From Acrocarpospora macrocephala (GTDB lineage: Bacteria; Actinomycetota; Actinomycetes; Streptosporangiales; Streptosporangiaceae): a stretch of 64,000 nucleotides of DNA. Below the pieces are notes generated by a model. It saw only the letters and a list, made by a program, of their open reading frames with translations. It was not told where the DNA came from and did no database searches. The translations under genes and the position numbers were made by a program. Where the stretch lies: positions 1 to 64,000 of the forward strand of contig NZ_BLAE01000048.1 in NCBI RefSeq assembly GCF_009687865.1, written 5' to 3'. Positions 16,601-25,654 of this stretch are shown one piece after another (the stretch's first letter is position 1; each line of letters opens with the position of its first letter).

Positions 16601-17365
16601 GAACCTGTTGAAGCGCTTGCGCAGGGAATTGCCCAGATTGTAGAGGTACATGACCCGGTCGGGATCGTTCGCGGGCGTCGCCTCGACGACGTCGCGGAGC
16701 GTGGCGATGGCGGAGTTCAAATCGGGGTCGGACTCGGTGAGATTCAGCCGCGCCATCCGCATGCTGGAGATGTTGTTCAGGAATCCGAGCTGGTCCTCGT
16801 GCTCGGGCGGCGTCAGGGCGATGGCCTCTTCCAGGACGGCTATCGCCCGGTCGAGGTCCTGGACAGAGCGGGTGAGGCTCGCGCGGGTCGCGAGGGCGCC
16901 GCTGAGATTGGCGAGCCAGTAGGTACGGCCGGAGTCGTCGGGCGCGGCCGTCTCCACGATGCGCTCCCACAACATCACGACCGCCGACAGGAACCGGGCG
17001 TCCGCCGAGTGCATCGCCCGTTCGAGCAGCTCGGCGGCCGGCCCCGCGGCTCTGCGCGCGAGCAGCGGCAACACGATCTCCGGAAGCTGGATCTGACCCG
17101 CCGCCGCGACGAAGCACTCGGCGAACATGTCGATCGCGAGCGTGAAGTCGTCCTGACCCTCTTCCGGGGGAAGGGCCTGGAAGCGGTACCAGTGCAGCCA
17201 CCCGAGCACGAGCCACGCGTCCGGGTCGTTCCCGCCCATCGCGTCGGCCAACGCGCCGCCGGCGGCGAGCGCGTCGGGGTGGAGCGCCAGGGCCATGTCA
17301 CCCTCGGCGGCCACCCGGCCGAGCCAGCCCTCGACCTCCGCGAGGAGACGATCGCGCTCGCTCAC
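13670..17365 (-). CDS. Large TPR-repeat protein with C-terminal CHAT protease domain
   Basis: A ~1231-residue protein. Residues ~80-800 are a long array of tetratricopeptide-like helical repeats of the actinobacterial type (recurring words such as NLGxxLxxRFERxGxxxDLDxAI). The C-terminal ~300 residues are a CHAT domain, a caspase-like cysteine peptidase fold. The dyad is intact: His in FACHG (about residue 1091) and Cys in YLSACHTA (about residue 1137). CHAT-TPR proteins are implicated in regulated proteolysis and, in some bacteria, in immunity or programmed cell death; the function of this one is unknown. The start is uncertain: I chose GTG 17365 because sequence upstream is Ser/Thr-rich and not repeat-like. 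There is no clear Shine-Dalgarno sequence. Confidence 0.88.
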   Translation of the reverse strand: MSERDRLLAEVEGWLGRVAAEGDMALALHPDALAAGGALADAMGGNDPDAWLVLGWLHWYRFQALPPEEGQDDFTLAIDMFAECFVAAAGQIQLPEIVLPLLARRAAGPAAELLERAMHSADARFLSAVVMLWERIVETAAPDDSGRTYWLANLSGALATRASLTRSVQDLDRAIAVLEEAIALTPPEHEDQLGFLNNISSMRMARLNLTESDPDLNSAIATLRDVVEATPANDPDRVMYLYNLGNSLRKRFNRFGDLADLDASLQALETARSTVDPADPNRARYLAGLGDTLLARFERIGDEADLDRGILVVEEAVAATPPDHPDHTDRLAALANAAHLRHTRFGSPRDLDTALTLFQRIVGILSPGDSDWARHHANLGAVHMIRFERYGDPDDMRQGIESMRVAISATPEKGQDRAEWSSNLGAALRARFERTGELADLDEAIQVGREAIAATAEDFGERAIRMSNLAGSYAARSRRTGAPADLDLAIELEHAVLEAVPDGHFYLPMFASNLGYSLWERFIRSRSEADLEASIAACRTAVAAVPAGHPQLPMFLNNLALPLRSKAELTGTAPDIEAAVDTCRTAVEATAPEDPGRSMRLSNLANALHLRFSRTGDLADLDAAIEAGQDSLDVLPPDHPSRAERLGNLSVSLRSRFERSGAAADLDALITVLEEAASLENAAPSVRVNAARVAAQFLDDEPARAADLLEQAILLLPEMTPRRIGRGDRQRALTGLSGIAGGAASLVLAGRGPGREARALRLLEAGRAVLLSQSLATRGDLSELVDRHPALAGRFTELRDLLDASPEDGGLVRPRFGRPDDATADRHRLAQELAGLLETIRERDGFASFGLPPTVEELLAEAVHGPVVVFSVSGHRCDALLLTRDGITTLPLPGLTLDTLAEHIQIFHNALFRTSDPDATVEERLAAQGTLREILGWLWDNATGPVLDALGFHGAPAGDLWPRVWWSPGGALGLLPLHASGHHDEQGRSVLDRVVSSYTPTIGALRHARQRISRPGGPERALIVAMPTTPGLRNRGRLPHAATEAAHVAARIPGSVQLTEPHPLFDTAAPGPLPTKANVLAHLPACAIAHFACHGASDPTNPSRSLLFLHDHADDPLTIAGLAPIDLDHARLAYLSACHTAMTADTELLDEAIHLTSAFQLAGFPHVIGTQWQINDAVAAELADNFYAHLTATGVPDYSHAAHSLHHAVRALRTRFPQSPSLWGAYLHAGA

Positions 17366-17880
17366 GCGGCCGCCAGGCCGCTCGTCCGCAGAGTCAGCAT
17401 GTCGTTGAATCGCCGCCGAAGAAGAGGATGTTTCACTGGGCAGTCGAGCGGTGGACGTGATCGTGGTGCCAAGGAAACTCACGCCGTACTCTACTTTGTA
17501 AAGGCGCTCGCCTTGAGTTGAAATCTGCCAGCGACTACAAACCCGCACTCAGCAGTAGATGCACAACGAGGTCACACTGTCGGGATGGCGGTTCTTCGTC
17601 GAGCCGCTGCCCTCAGGCGTGCTGCGTATCGGCGTCGGGCTTGCTCTGCGGCCCGACAGGACCAACATTACAGACCTAGATGTGGCGGCTCAGCGTCGTG
17701 CTGCGACCATCGCGGTGATGGGACATCGCCAGCGCGCTCACCGGGTCAACTGGGCCCGTTCCGTTAGACCAGCACGGCAGATCCTTGGGTATTGACCATT
17801 GTTCGAGGTGACGTCAGGGAAGATCAGTGCGGGCTAGGCATGCCCTCGCCTTCTGCATTCGTGTGGCAGAGACTGACCGT
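17366..17880. other. 515-bp non-coding stretch upstream of CHAT gene
   Basis: No convincing gene is visible. The DNA has lower GC content than its surroundings, several in-frame stops on both strands, and Arg-rich short frames without ribosome-binding sites. It must contain the promoters of the CHAT protein (minus) and of the nucleotidyltransferase gene (plus), but no strong -10/-35 pair stands out. I see no inverted repeats of note. Confidence 0.4.
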
Positions 17881-18633
17881 ATGACTGATGAAGCCACAGA
17901 TCAGCTCCTCGGCCGTTTTGTGCACGCGGTGCATTTGGTTGTGCCTGTCGTCTCCGTGTGGGCGCATGGGTCGCTCGCGGGTGGGGACTACCAGGCGGGC
18001 CTTAGCGATCTCGATCTCGTCGCGATTCTCGGACAAGCCTGCTCCTCCGAAGATGAGCGGCGGTTGGAGGAAATGCACAGGCAGTTGAGCGAGTCGACCA
18101 CCCTCGGATCCGAACTGCACTGCTCCTACCTCGTCCAGGCTGAAGTCGCTGACCTTGCGGCTGTACATCTCCGCTGGGCGCATGAGGAGCTGATGCGCAA
18201 ACCCCTTACGTCGGTGACCCGGCGTGAGCTTCATGAGTTCGGCTTGGTCCTGTACGGCGAAGAGCCGGGAGCGATCCTGCCGCCGGTGACCGATGAGCAG
18301 CTCATGGACTTTGTGGTGGAAGATCTTGAGACCTTCTGGCGTCCATCGCTCGACCATCCGGAGTGGTGGCTTCGTGACATCTGGGTTGACCTTGGCCTGC
18401 TAACACTTGCCCGGGCAACAGTGACGTTGCGCACGGGCAAGTTGATCACTAAGCGAGAAGCCTTGGATGTTCTCGATCAATTAGGTGCACCGTCAGAGGT
18501 CGTGGAGGACATAAGGCGACGCCGGTATGGGGACGCCGCTCCGGTCTCTGAGCAATGGCTAGCTCGAAGAGCGGAACTGACCCTCGCTTTTCTCGGGCCA
18601 GCGATCGAAGCGACGCTGAAGAGGCAACTCTGA
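17881..18633 (+). CDS. Nucleotidyltransferase-fold protein, aminoglycoside-adenylyltransferase-like
   Basis: A 250-residue protein with an N-terminal nucleotidyltransferase domain: HGSLAGGDYQAGLSDLDLV contains the Gly-Ser motif and the paired metal-binding Asp residues (DxD). The C-terminal half is helical (ALDVLDQLGAPSEVVEDI), the general shape of ANT(3'')/AadA-like enzymes. These transfer AMP to small molecules such as streptomycin, but many homologues have no proven substrate. The ATG at 17881 was chosen over an upstream frame extension because family homology starts there. Codon use is less GC-biased than in neighbouring genes (many codons end in A or T), suggesting recent transfer. Confidence 0.75.
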   Translation: MTDEATDQLLGRFVHAVHLVVPVVSVWAHGSLAGGDYQAGLSDLDLVAILGQACSSEDERRLEEMHRQLSESTTLGSELHCSYLVQAEVADLAAVHLRWAHEELMRKPLTSVTRRELHEFGLVLYGEEPGAILPPVTDEQLMDFVVEDLETFWRPSLDHPEWWLRDIWVDLGLLTLARATVTLRTGKLITKREALDVLDQLGAPSEVVEDIRRRRYGDAAPVSEQWLARRAELTLAFLGPAIEATLKRQL

Positions 18634-18796
18634 GGCGGCACAGATTACCGCTAGATGTGCGGGAAACTGCGACGCGGCGCGAGAGCGAACCATGCCGGGC
18701 GGTTGTACCACCGACCAGATCCACACCCAGCTGACGACCATCGACAAGTCCGTCGCCGACACCTTCCGCCGGCACCGCTGATTCGGCGAACGCATG

Positions 18797-19965
18797 TCAG
18801 GTGGATCGGAGCGCGTCGGTGGGGGCGAGGCGGGCGGCGCGGGTGGCCGGGTAGAGGCCGGCGAGGGCGCCGATGGTGATGGCCGCGGCCAGGCCGGTCC
18901 AGAGGGCGAGCGGCGGGACGGTCGGGGTCAGGTCGCGGGTGTAGGCGATCGCGGTGGTGACGGCCGCGCCGAGGGCGAGTCCGGTGGTGCCGCCGAGGGC
19001 GCCGAGCAGGATCGATTCGGTGAGGAACTGGGCGGCGATGTGGCGGCGGCGGGCGCCGAGGGCGCGGCGCAGCCCGATTTCCGCGTGTCGTTCGAGCACG
19101 GCGATGACCATGATGTTGGCGATGCCGATGGCGCCGACCAGGAGCGCGATGGCGCCGAGTCCGAGGAACAGGCCGGTGCCGGACTGGGCCACGGCCAGCC
19201 GGGCGGTGAGGGCTTCGGAGGGCCGGCTGGCTTGTACGGCGACCGGATTGCTGGGATTCGCGGTGCGGGCCAGTTTGGCGGCGACGGCTTCGACCTGGCC
19301 GGTGTCGGCGCGAAGGTAGATGCGGGAAGGCCCGTCGAGGCCGTACAGCCGGTTGGCGACCGGGAAGCCGATGAGCACGGATCGGTCGATCTCCGGCGCG
19401 AGGGGTAATGGCCGCAGGGTTCCGGCGACGGCGAACCAGTGGCCGGAGACCCAGATCCGGTCGGTACGGCCCAGCCGGGCGGCCGCTTCGGCGCCGAGCA
19501 CCGCCACCGGGAACTCGGCGGTGGCGCTGCTGAGGAATGCGCCGTCGGCGAGGGTGGCGTCCAGGGTGGGCAGCAGGCTGGCGTCGGCGGCGCGCACCGA
19601 CAGGCTTGCCGTGCGCACCACGGGAATGAGGTCGGTGCGGTAGGCGTGCACGGCGGGCAGCTCCGCGGTGGGCGCGACCGCGGTGACCCCATCGATCCGG
19701 TCGATCATCGTCGGCGCGGTTTCGGGGAGCGGCACCTCGCCGCCGCCGATGTTCTGCCCGTCGGCGACCGTGAGCAGGTTGGTGCCCAGCCGGTCGATCT
19801 GGGCCAGCAGGTCGGCCTGCGAGGAGGCGGTGACGCCGAGCACGCTGACGAGCGAGGCGATGCCGATCGCGATGCCGATGGCGGAGAGCGCCGCCCGGAC
19901 CGGGCGGGTGCGCAGCCCGATGGTGCCCAGGGGCAGCAGGTCGGCGGCCCGCAGCGTTGAGCCGA

Positions 19966-19969
<4 letters not shown>
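18797..19969 (-). CDS. MacB-type ABC transporter permease
   Basis: A 390-residue FtsX/MacB-family permease. One transmembrane helix near residues 28-50 ([19 protein letters not shown]) is followed by a large extracytoplasmic domain (~50-260) and three helices in the last 130 residues ([56 protein letters not shown]). The [16 protein letters not shown] coupling motif is typical. It overlaps the ATPase gene by 4 nt and completes a lipoprotein-adaptor-ATPase-permease operon. MacB systems export peptides, lipids or drugs or act by mechanotransmission across the envelope; the cargo is unknown. Confidence 0.92.
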
Positions 19970-20654
<685 letters not shown>

Positions 20655-20658
<4 letters not shown>

Positions 20659-21722
20659 CGCCGCGGCACCTCCACCCGCATTCCCTCGGCGAGGCCGTCG
20701 CCGCGGATCTCGATCAGGCTGGCGCGCTCGTCGAACAAACCCGGCCTGACCGGTACGGATCGGGACACGTTGCCCTCCACGACGGCTATCTCGTACGCTC
20801 CGGCGGCCGGAGCGGCTCGCAGCGCGGTGACCGGCACGGCCAGGACGCCCCGGCGCCGCGCGGTGGTGATGGCGACCTGCACGGGCGCTTGGTCCAGTTG
20901 GTCCAGGTCGTCGGCGTCGAGGGTGATGGCTACGGCGATGGTGGCCGGTGCGCCTTCGCCGCCGGTGGAGACGGCGACCCGGCCCACTTCGGTCACCGTG
21001 CCCGGGGTTCGCCGCCCGCCGGGCAAGGTCACCTCTACCTGCGCTCCGCGGCTGACCTGGCCCTGCCGGGAGGTGGGCAGATCGACGGTCACCACCCGGC
21101 GGGTCGTTGATGCTCGCAATACCGGTCCGGTGTCGATGCGCTGGCCGACCTGGGTGAGCACCTCCGCCACCCGTACGACACCGGGGGAGAACACCACGCT
21201 GCCCAGTGCCAGCCGCCCGGTCCGGGCGCGGCCCAGGCGTCTCTGCCAGCGCCGGATCGCGGCGGCGGTGGCCGAGGTGAAATAGCCGTCCACGCTTGGC
21301 CCGTCGTATCCGAGGCGGGCCAGGTTGTTCTCCAGTTGCCGAACGTCGGGGCCGGGTGACATTCCGGACTCGAATCCGCGCCATGGCGGACGGGCGCCGT
21401 AGAGGAGGTAGACCGGGCGGCCGTCCACCTCGTACAGGCGTTGCCCGCGACGGATCATCGCCGCAGGCGTCGGAAGGCCGGTGAGGACGCCCGGCGGGCC
21501 GGGATGTTCGATGGTCCAGTCGCCGAGGTAGCCCATCGTGCCCGGCACCTGCTCGCGAGCGCTCAGATCGGCGCGTGTGATCGCCGCTGTGGTGAGGCCG
21601 CTCGTGGGCGGTGGGGAGCTCGGGGTATCGGGCCGGGTGAGCCACCGCCAGCCCCCGAGTCCGCCTGCCACCAGTGCCGCGGCTCCCGCGACCACGGCCG
21701 CGCGACGCGAGACCGCGCTCAC
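20655..21722 (-). CDS. Membrane-fusion/adaptor-like protein with peptidoglycan-binding domain
   Basis: A 355-residue exported protein with an N-terminal signal anchor ([20 protein letters not shown]). Residues ~115-170 match a PG_binding_1 domain ([37 protein letters not shown]). The rest resembles the beta-barrel and C-terminal parts of HlyD-type adaptors ([26 protein letters not shown]). In Gram-positive bacteria such adaptors link MacB-like transporters to the cell wall. It overlaps both neighbours by 4 nt. No cytoplasmic domains. Confidence 0.88.
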
Positions 21723-22249
21723 TGGAAATCCTCCAGGAGGATCCGGTCGCAGACGTTGCGCGCGGCGTTGCGGGTGTCCCGCAGCGGCGGATCGGCGTAC
21801 CGGGGCGGGTCCACGATCTCCCCGTTGGGTCCTGGATCGGGCATGTCGGGCATGCCGTTATCGCGCATGCACTGCACGTACCGCTGCAGGACCTCCATCT
21901 GCTCCGGAGACACCGACTGCGCCGCCAGCGGGTTGGCCCGCGCCGGGAGCCGGTCCAGGATCGCCCCGCACGGCTCGCGGACCGCCTGGTACGCCTCCTT
22001 CTCGTTGAAACCCTCCGCGACGGGGAAGGCGGCCCTGCCCTGCTCGTCCACGACCGCGTCGGGCATGCCGGCCTGGCCGTTCTCGCGGGCACAGGAGACG
22101 AACTCGCGCCACACCGCCGCCGCGCCGGCGACCGCCGTCGAGCTGGGGGCGTCGGCCGGGGTGGCGGGGGCGGCGCCGCAGCCGGCCGTCACAGCCGCCG
22201 TGAGGGCGGCGGCGCACAGCAGGCGTTTTCTGGACACCGTTCTGGGCAC
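21719..22249 (-). CDS. Secreted lipoprotein of the MacB-type operon
   Basis: A 176-residue protein with a lipoprotein signal peptide: a basic start (MPRTVSRKR), a hydrophobic stretch ([14 protein letters not shown]) and the lipobox Cys at about residue 24 (VTAGC). The mature part contains two Cys-Met-Asp/Cys-Ala-Arg type words ([13 protein letters not shown] and [15 protein letters not shown]), a repeated pattern C-x-R-x-N-G-x-x-M-P-D. Repeated copies suggest an internal duplication or a small metal- or ligand-binding motif. It is the first gene of the export operon. I do not know a characterised homologue. Confidence 0.8.
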   Translation of the reverse strand: MPRTVSRKRLLCAAALTAAVTAGCGAAPATPADAPSSTAVAGAAAVWREFVSCARENGQAGMPDAVVDEQGRAAFPVAEGFNEKEAYQAVREPCGAILDRLPARANPLAAQSVSPEQMEVLQRYVQCMRDNGMPDMPDPGPNGEIVDPPRYADPPLRDTRNAARNVCDRILLEDFQ

Positions 22250-22394
22250 GGGGCCACGCTCCTTCGGGGATTCGGGGGTGTGATGACGCCACTCTCGACG
22301 TCGCGGCCCGTCGCGGTCGTCAGCCTCGGGTCAACAGCCGGGTACATCGCTGGGGGGCAGCCGTCAGCGCGGCCGGGCCGTACGCTGCAGGGTC

Positions 22395-23591
22395 ATGGAC
22401 CTTCGGCGCATCGCGGTGGACGCTGGTGTCGTCGCGGTGCTCGCGACCGCGACGGCCGTCTACGTTCGCCGGCCCGACAGCTGGTCGTACTTCTCGACAG
22501 ACCAGGCCTCGATCCTCAAGTTCGGCGGGGCCGCCGTGTGGCAGAGCGAGCTGGCCCGCTGGTGGGCCGCCACCTCGTTCGGGATGGCCGCGATGCTGGT
22601 ACGCGGGCGGCTGCCGATCGTCGCGCTGGCGGGGGCCGCGGCGATGGCGCTGGTCCATGTCACCTCGCTGATCATGCCCCTGCTGCCGCTGGACGCCGCC
22701 GCCGCGATCGCGCTGTTCACCCTGGCCGCCGGGTCCGTACCGCGCTGGATCTCCTACGCCGCGTGCGCGATCACCGTGGCGCTGGCGTTCGTGCCGATCC
22801 TGTGGGTGGACCAGATGGACGCGGTCGGCTGGGGCGGCGGCGCCTTCACCCCGCCGGCGGTGGTCGCCTTCGCCTGGCTGTTCGGCGACCGCAGCCGGGC
22901 GCGCAGGGAGGAGAGCGCCCGCCGGGCCCGCGAGCTGGAACGGGAACGCGACCAGCAGGCCGCCATCGCCACGACCGCCGAGCGCGCCCGGATCGCCCGA
23001 GAGTTGCATGACGCGGTCGCGCACGGCCTGTCCATCATCGTGATCCAGGCCCAGGCCGCCGCGGGCGCGCTGGACCGGCGGCCCGACATCGCCCGGGCCG
23101 CGCTGGAGGCCATCGAGGACACCGGACGGGATTCCCTCGCCGAGATGCGCCACCTGCTCGGCCTGGACCGGCCCGAGGCGGCCGATCTCGCGCCGCTGCC
23201 GGGCCCGGCCGACCTGCCCGCGCTCATCGAGCGGGTACGAGCGGCGGGCCTCCCCGTCCACTCCCGCGTGACCGGGGACATCGCGACACTGCCCACCGGG
23301 ATCGGCCTGTCGGTCTACCGGATCGTCCAGGAGTCCCTCACCAACGTGCTCAAACACGCGGGCCCGCTCGCCGGTGTCGACGTCGACGTGCGCCGGGAGG
23401 CGGATTTCGTGGAGCTGACGGTGGCCGACACCGGGCGCGGCGCCGGTGGCCCGCTCGACGAGAGGGGCGGCGGCGGGTTGCGCGGCATGCGCGAACGCGT
23501 CGCGCTGCTCGGCGGCACGCTGACCCTGGGCGACCGGCCCGGCGGCGGATTCCAGGTCCACGCCCGGGTCCCCCTGGAGGTGACACGATGA
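22395..23591 (+). CDS. Sensor histidine kinase (NarL-type two-component system)
   Basis: A 398-residue kinase. Residues ~1-165 contain about five membrane segments with short loops and no extracellular domain. A helical linker (~170-195) is followed by the HisKA_3 phosphoacceptor ERARIARELHDAVAHGLS (His about residue 210), and an ATPase domain with DTGRGAGG and GGGLRGMRERV. It overlaps the response-regulator ATG by 4 nt. It is divergent from the MacB-type operon with a 145-bp gap, so it may sense envelope stress and control that exporter. Confidence 0.92.
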   Translation: MDLRRIAVDAGVVAVLATATAVYVRRPDSWSYFSTDQASILKFGGAAVWQSELARWWAATSFGMAAMLVRGRLPIVALAGAAAMALVHVTSLIMPLLPLDAAAAIALFTLAAGSVPRWISYAACAITVALAFVPILWVDQMDAVGWGGGAFTPPAVVAFAWLFGDRSRARREESARRARELERERDQQAAIATTAERARIARELHDAVAHGLSIIVIQAQAAAGALDRRPDIARAALEAIEDTGRDSLAEMRHLLGLDRPEAADLAPLPGPADLPALIERVRAAGLPVHSRVTGDIATLPTGIGLSVYRIVQESLTNVLKHAGPLAGVDVDVRREADFVELTVADTGRGAGGPLDERGGGGLRGMRERVALLGGTLTLGDRPGGGFQVHARVPLEVTR

Positions 23592-24250
23592 CCGTGCGGG
23601 TGCTCATCGCCGATGACCAGCCCCTGGTTCGCACCGGGTTGCGTACCATCCTCGACAACGCCGGCGGGTTCGACATCGTCGGCGAGGCCGCCGACGGTCA
23701 GGAGGCCCTCGCCCAGGCCGGCGCGCTGCGCCCCGACGTCGTCCTCATGGACGTCCGGATGCCCCAGCTCGACGGCATCGCCGCCACCCGCCGCATCCGC
23801 GCCGCGCCCGGCGCGCCGAAGGTGCTGGTGCTCACCACCTTCGACCTCGACGAATACGTGTACGCCGGGCTACGCGCGGGCGCCAGCGGCTTCCTGCTCA
23901 AGGACGCGCGCGCCGCCGACCTCGTCTCCGCCATCCACGCCGTCCACGCGGGCGACGCCGTCGTGGCCCCCAGCGCCACCCGCCGCCTCATCGAACGTTT
24001 CCTGGACAGCACCCCCGAACCCGACCGCGCCCGTACGCACCTGCTCACCGCCCTCACCGAACGCGAACGCGAGGTGCTCGTCAAACTCGCCCGCGGCCTG
24101 TCCAACGCCGAAATCGCCGCCAGCCTCTACCTGTCCGAAGGCACCGTCAAAACCTACGTCAGCCGCATCCTCACCAAGCTCGGCCTCCGCGACCGCGTCC
24201 AGGCCGTCGTCTTCGCGTACGACACCGGCCTCACCCGCCCCGGCGAATAG
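23588..24250 (+). CDS. NarL/FixJ-type response regulator
   Basis: A 220-residue regulator. The receiver domain (1-120) has the acidic pair DDQ and the phospho-accepting Asp in VVLMDVRMPQLDG, with Thr in VLTTF and Lys in LLKDA. The C-terminal LuxR-type HTH (~152-215) reads LTEREREVLVKLARGLSNAEIA. Cognate to the kinase that overlaps its start. The gene ends tail-to-tail with the MarR gene. Confidence 0.94.
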   Translation: MTVRVLIADDQPLVRTGLRTILDNAGGFDIVGEAADGQEALAQAGALRPDVVLMDVRMPQLDGIAATRRIRAAPGAPKVLVLTTFDLDEYVYAGLRAGASGFLLKDARAADLVSAIHAVHAGDAVVAPSATRRLIERFLDSTPEPDRARTHLLTALTEREREVLVKLARGLSNAEIAASLYLSEGTVKTYVSRILTKLGLRDRVQAVVFAYDTGLTRPGE

Positions 24251-24251
24251 C

Positions 24252-24698
24252 TCAGCGGGGACGTAGCTGGATGGACAGCCGGTGGAGGGTTTTCAGGTCG
24301 GCGTGTGACAGGTCCGACAGGGCGGCGGGCGGCTGGTAGAAGCGGTCGAATACCTGGGTTCGGAGTTGCCTGCCGCGTTGGCTGAGGACGACGACCTTGA
24401 CGCGTCTGTCGGTCTCGTGGGCTTGGCGTTCGACCAGGCCCTGTTTTTCCAGCCGGTCGACGATCCAGGTGACGGTGGAGGCGTCGCATCGCCACATGTC
24501 GGCCAGGGCGCGCATGGGTTCGCGGCGGCCTGGATCCAGGCGCATGAGGGCTTTGAGATCTCCGGGGCTCACGCCGAACTCGGCGACGGATTCGAGGTGG
24601 CGTTCGTGCTCGTCGAGGAAGAACTCGTACAGCGACTTCCAGATTTCGGACTTGAGTTGTTCGTCCTGCTCAGGGTCGCGGTCTTCCATGAGGGCCAT
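24252..24698 (-). CDS. MarR-family transcriptional regulator
   Basis: A 148-residue MarR regulator with the winged-helix core MRALADMWRCDASTVTWIVDRLEKQGLVER and wing HETDRRVKVVVLSQRG. It is divergent from an NAD-dependent epimerase/reductase gene; the 103-bp gap contains a perfect 14-bp palindrome and an imperfect second copy, the likely operators. Relatives often respond to oxidants or phenolics. Confidence 0.9.
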   Translation of the reverse strand: MALMEDRDPEQDEQLKSEIWKSLYEFFLDEHERHLESVAEFGVSPGDLKALMRLDPGRREPMRALADMWRCDASTVTWIVDRLEKQGLVERQAHETDRRVKVVVLSQRGRQLRTQVFDRFYQPPAALSDLSHADLKTLHRLSIQLRPR

Positions 24699-24725
24699 GG
24701 TACGTCCGTCGCAGGCGTCGGAATA

Positions 24726-24756
24726 TTTGATGCATCAAAAGGTTGGATGGATCAAA
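24726..24756. promoter_or_regulatory. Probable MarR operator pair
   Basis: TTTGATGCATCAAA at 24726-24739 is a perfect 14-bp palindrome. TTGGATGGATCAAA at 24743-24756 matches it at 12 of 14 positions, starting 17 bp later. Both lie between the MarR start (24698) and the reductase ATG (24802), in an AT-rich island. The geometry suits two MarR dimers blocking both promoters. Confidence 0.65.
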
Positions 24757-24801
24757 GCTTCTGCTAGTGTCGAGACGACATCGAGCGTCTGGAGTCTCGC
24801 T

Positions 24802-25647
24802 ATGACCATCCTGGTGACCGGTGCGACCGGTCGAGTCGGGAGCCGGTTCGTCCCTCGCCTGCTGCGGCAGGCCAAGCCCGTCCGCGTCCTGGTCCGCGAC
24901 CCGGACCGGGCCGAGTCCCTCGCCCGTCTCGGCGCGCAGGTTGTGATCGGCGATCTGCGTGACACCGGCACGCTGGACGCCGCCGTCAAGGACGTGGACG
25001 CGGTCGTTCACCTTGGCGCGGCCTTCCGCGGCGTCCCCGACGAGGAGGCGGTCGCGATCAACCACACCGCCACGGTTGAGCTGGCCGAGGCCGCCATTCG
25101 CGCCGGCGTCACCCGGTTCGTCTACGCCAGCACCACTCTGGTCTACGGTCCCGGCCGGGGCCGCCCGGCGGTGGAGGCCGATGAGCTCGCGCCGCCCGCC
25201 CGGGCCTATCCGGCGAGCAAGGCGGCAGCCGAGGGTGCCCTGCTGCGGCTTCACCAGGCCGAGGGGTTGCCGCTGCGCATAGCCAGGCTGGCGTTCGTCT
25301 ACGGCGACGGCGATCCGCATCTGGCCGAATCGCTGCTGTGGGCTCGCGACTGGCCGCTGCACCAGCGCCTGCACCTGGTCCACCACGCCGACGTCAGCCA
25401 AGCGCTGATACGGGCGATCCAGGCGAACGGGATCGACGGCCAGATATTCAACGTCGCCGACGACGCGCCCGTCACCGCCCTGGAACTGCTCCACCTCAAC
25501 GGCGAGCCGATCGCCGAGGACGCGGCGAGCCGTACCCTCGACGACCCCTGGGAGGGCATCGCCGACACCTCCAAGATCCGCCGTGAGCTCGGCTTCCGGC
25601 CGATCTATCCCACCGTCTACACCGCCAAGGACGCCGGCTCTCTCTGA
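24802..25647 (+). CDS. NAD(P)-dependent epimerase/dehydratase-family protein
   Basis: A 281-residue extended short-chain dehydrogenase. The Rossmann motif is TGATGRVG at the N-terminus. The Ser of FVYASTTLVYG and the YPASKAAAEG motif (Tyr and Lys four residues apart) give the catalytic Ser-Tyr-Lys set. The C-terminal part is short and resembles NAD-dependent epimerases that act on nucleotide sugars or quinone-like substrates. The ATG at 24802 was chosen because GGAG lies about 10 nt upstream and homology begins with MTILVTGATG. Likely controlled by the divergent MarR protein. Confidence 0.88.
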   Translation: MTILVTGATGRVGSRFVPRLLRQAKPVRVLVRDPDRAESLARLGAQVVIGDLRDTGTLDAAVKDVDAVVHLGAAFRGVPDEEAVAINHTATVELAEAAIRAGVTRFVYASTTLVYGPGRGRPAVEADELAPPARAYPASKAAAEGALLRLHQAEGLPLRIARLAFVYGDGDPHLAESLLWARDWPLHQRLHLVHHADVSQALIRAIQANGIDGQIFNVADDAPVTALELLHLNGEPIAEDAASRTLDDPWEGIADTSKIRRELGFRPIYPTVYTAKDAGSL

Positions 25648-25654
25648 TATCTGA

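Noticed and set aside
17585-17767. 60-codon plus-strand frame upstream of the nucleotidyltransferase
   Set aside because: Arg/Cys-rich translation without ribosome-binding site or homology; treated as non-coding.
18692-18781. Small plus-strand frame of 29 codons (MPGGCTTDQIHTQL...)
   Set aside because: Composition is protein-like, but there is no ribosome-binding site, no recognised family and it is too short to support; could be a gene remnant.
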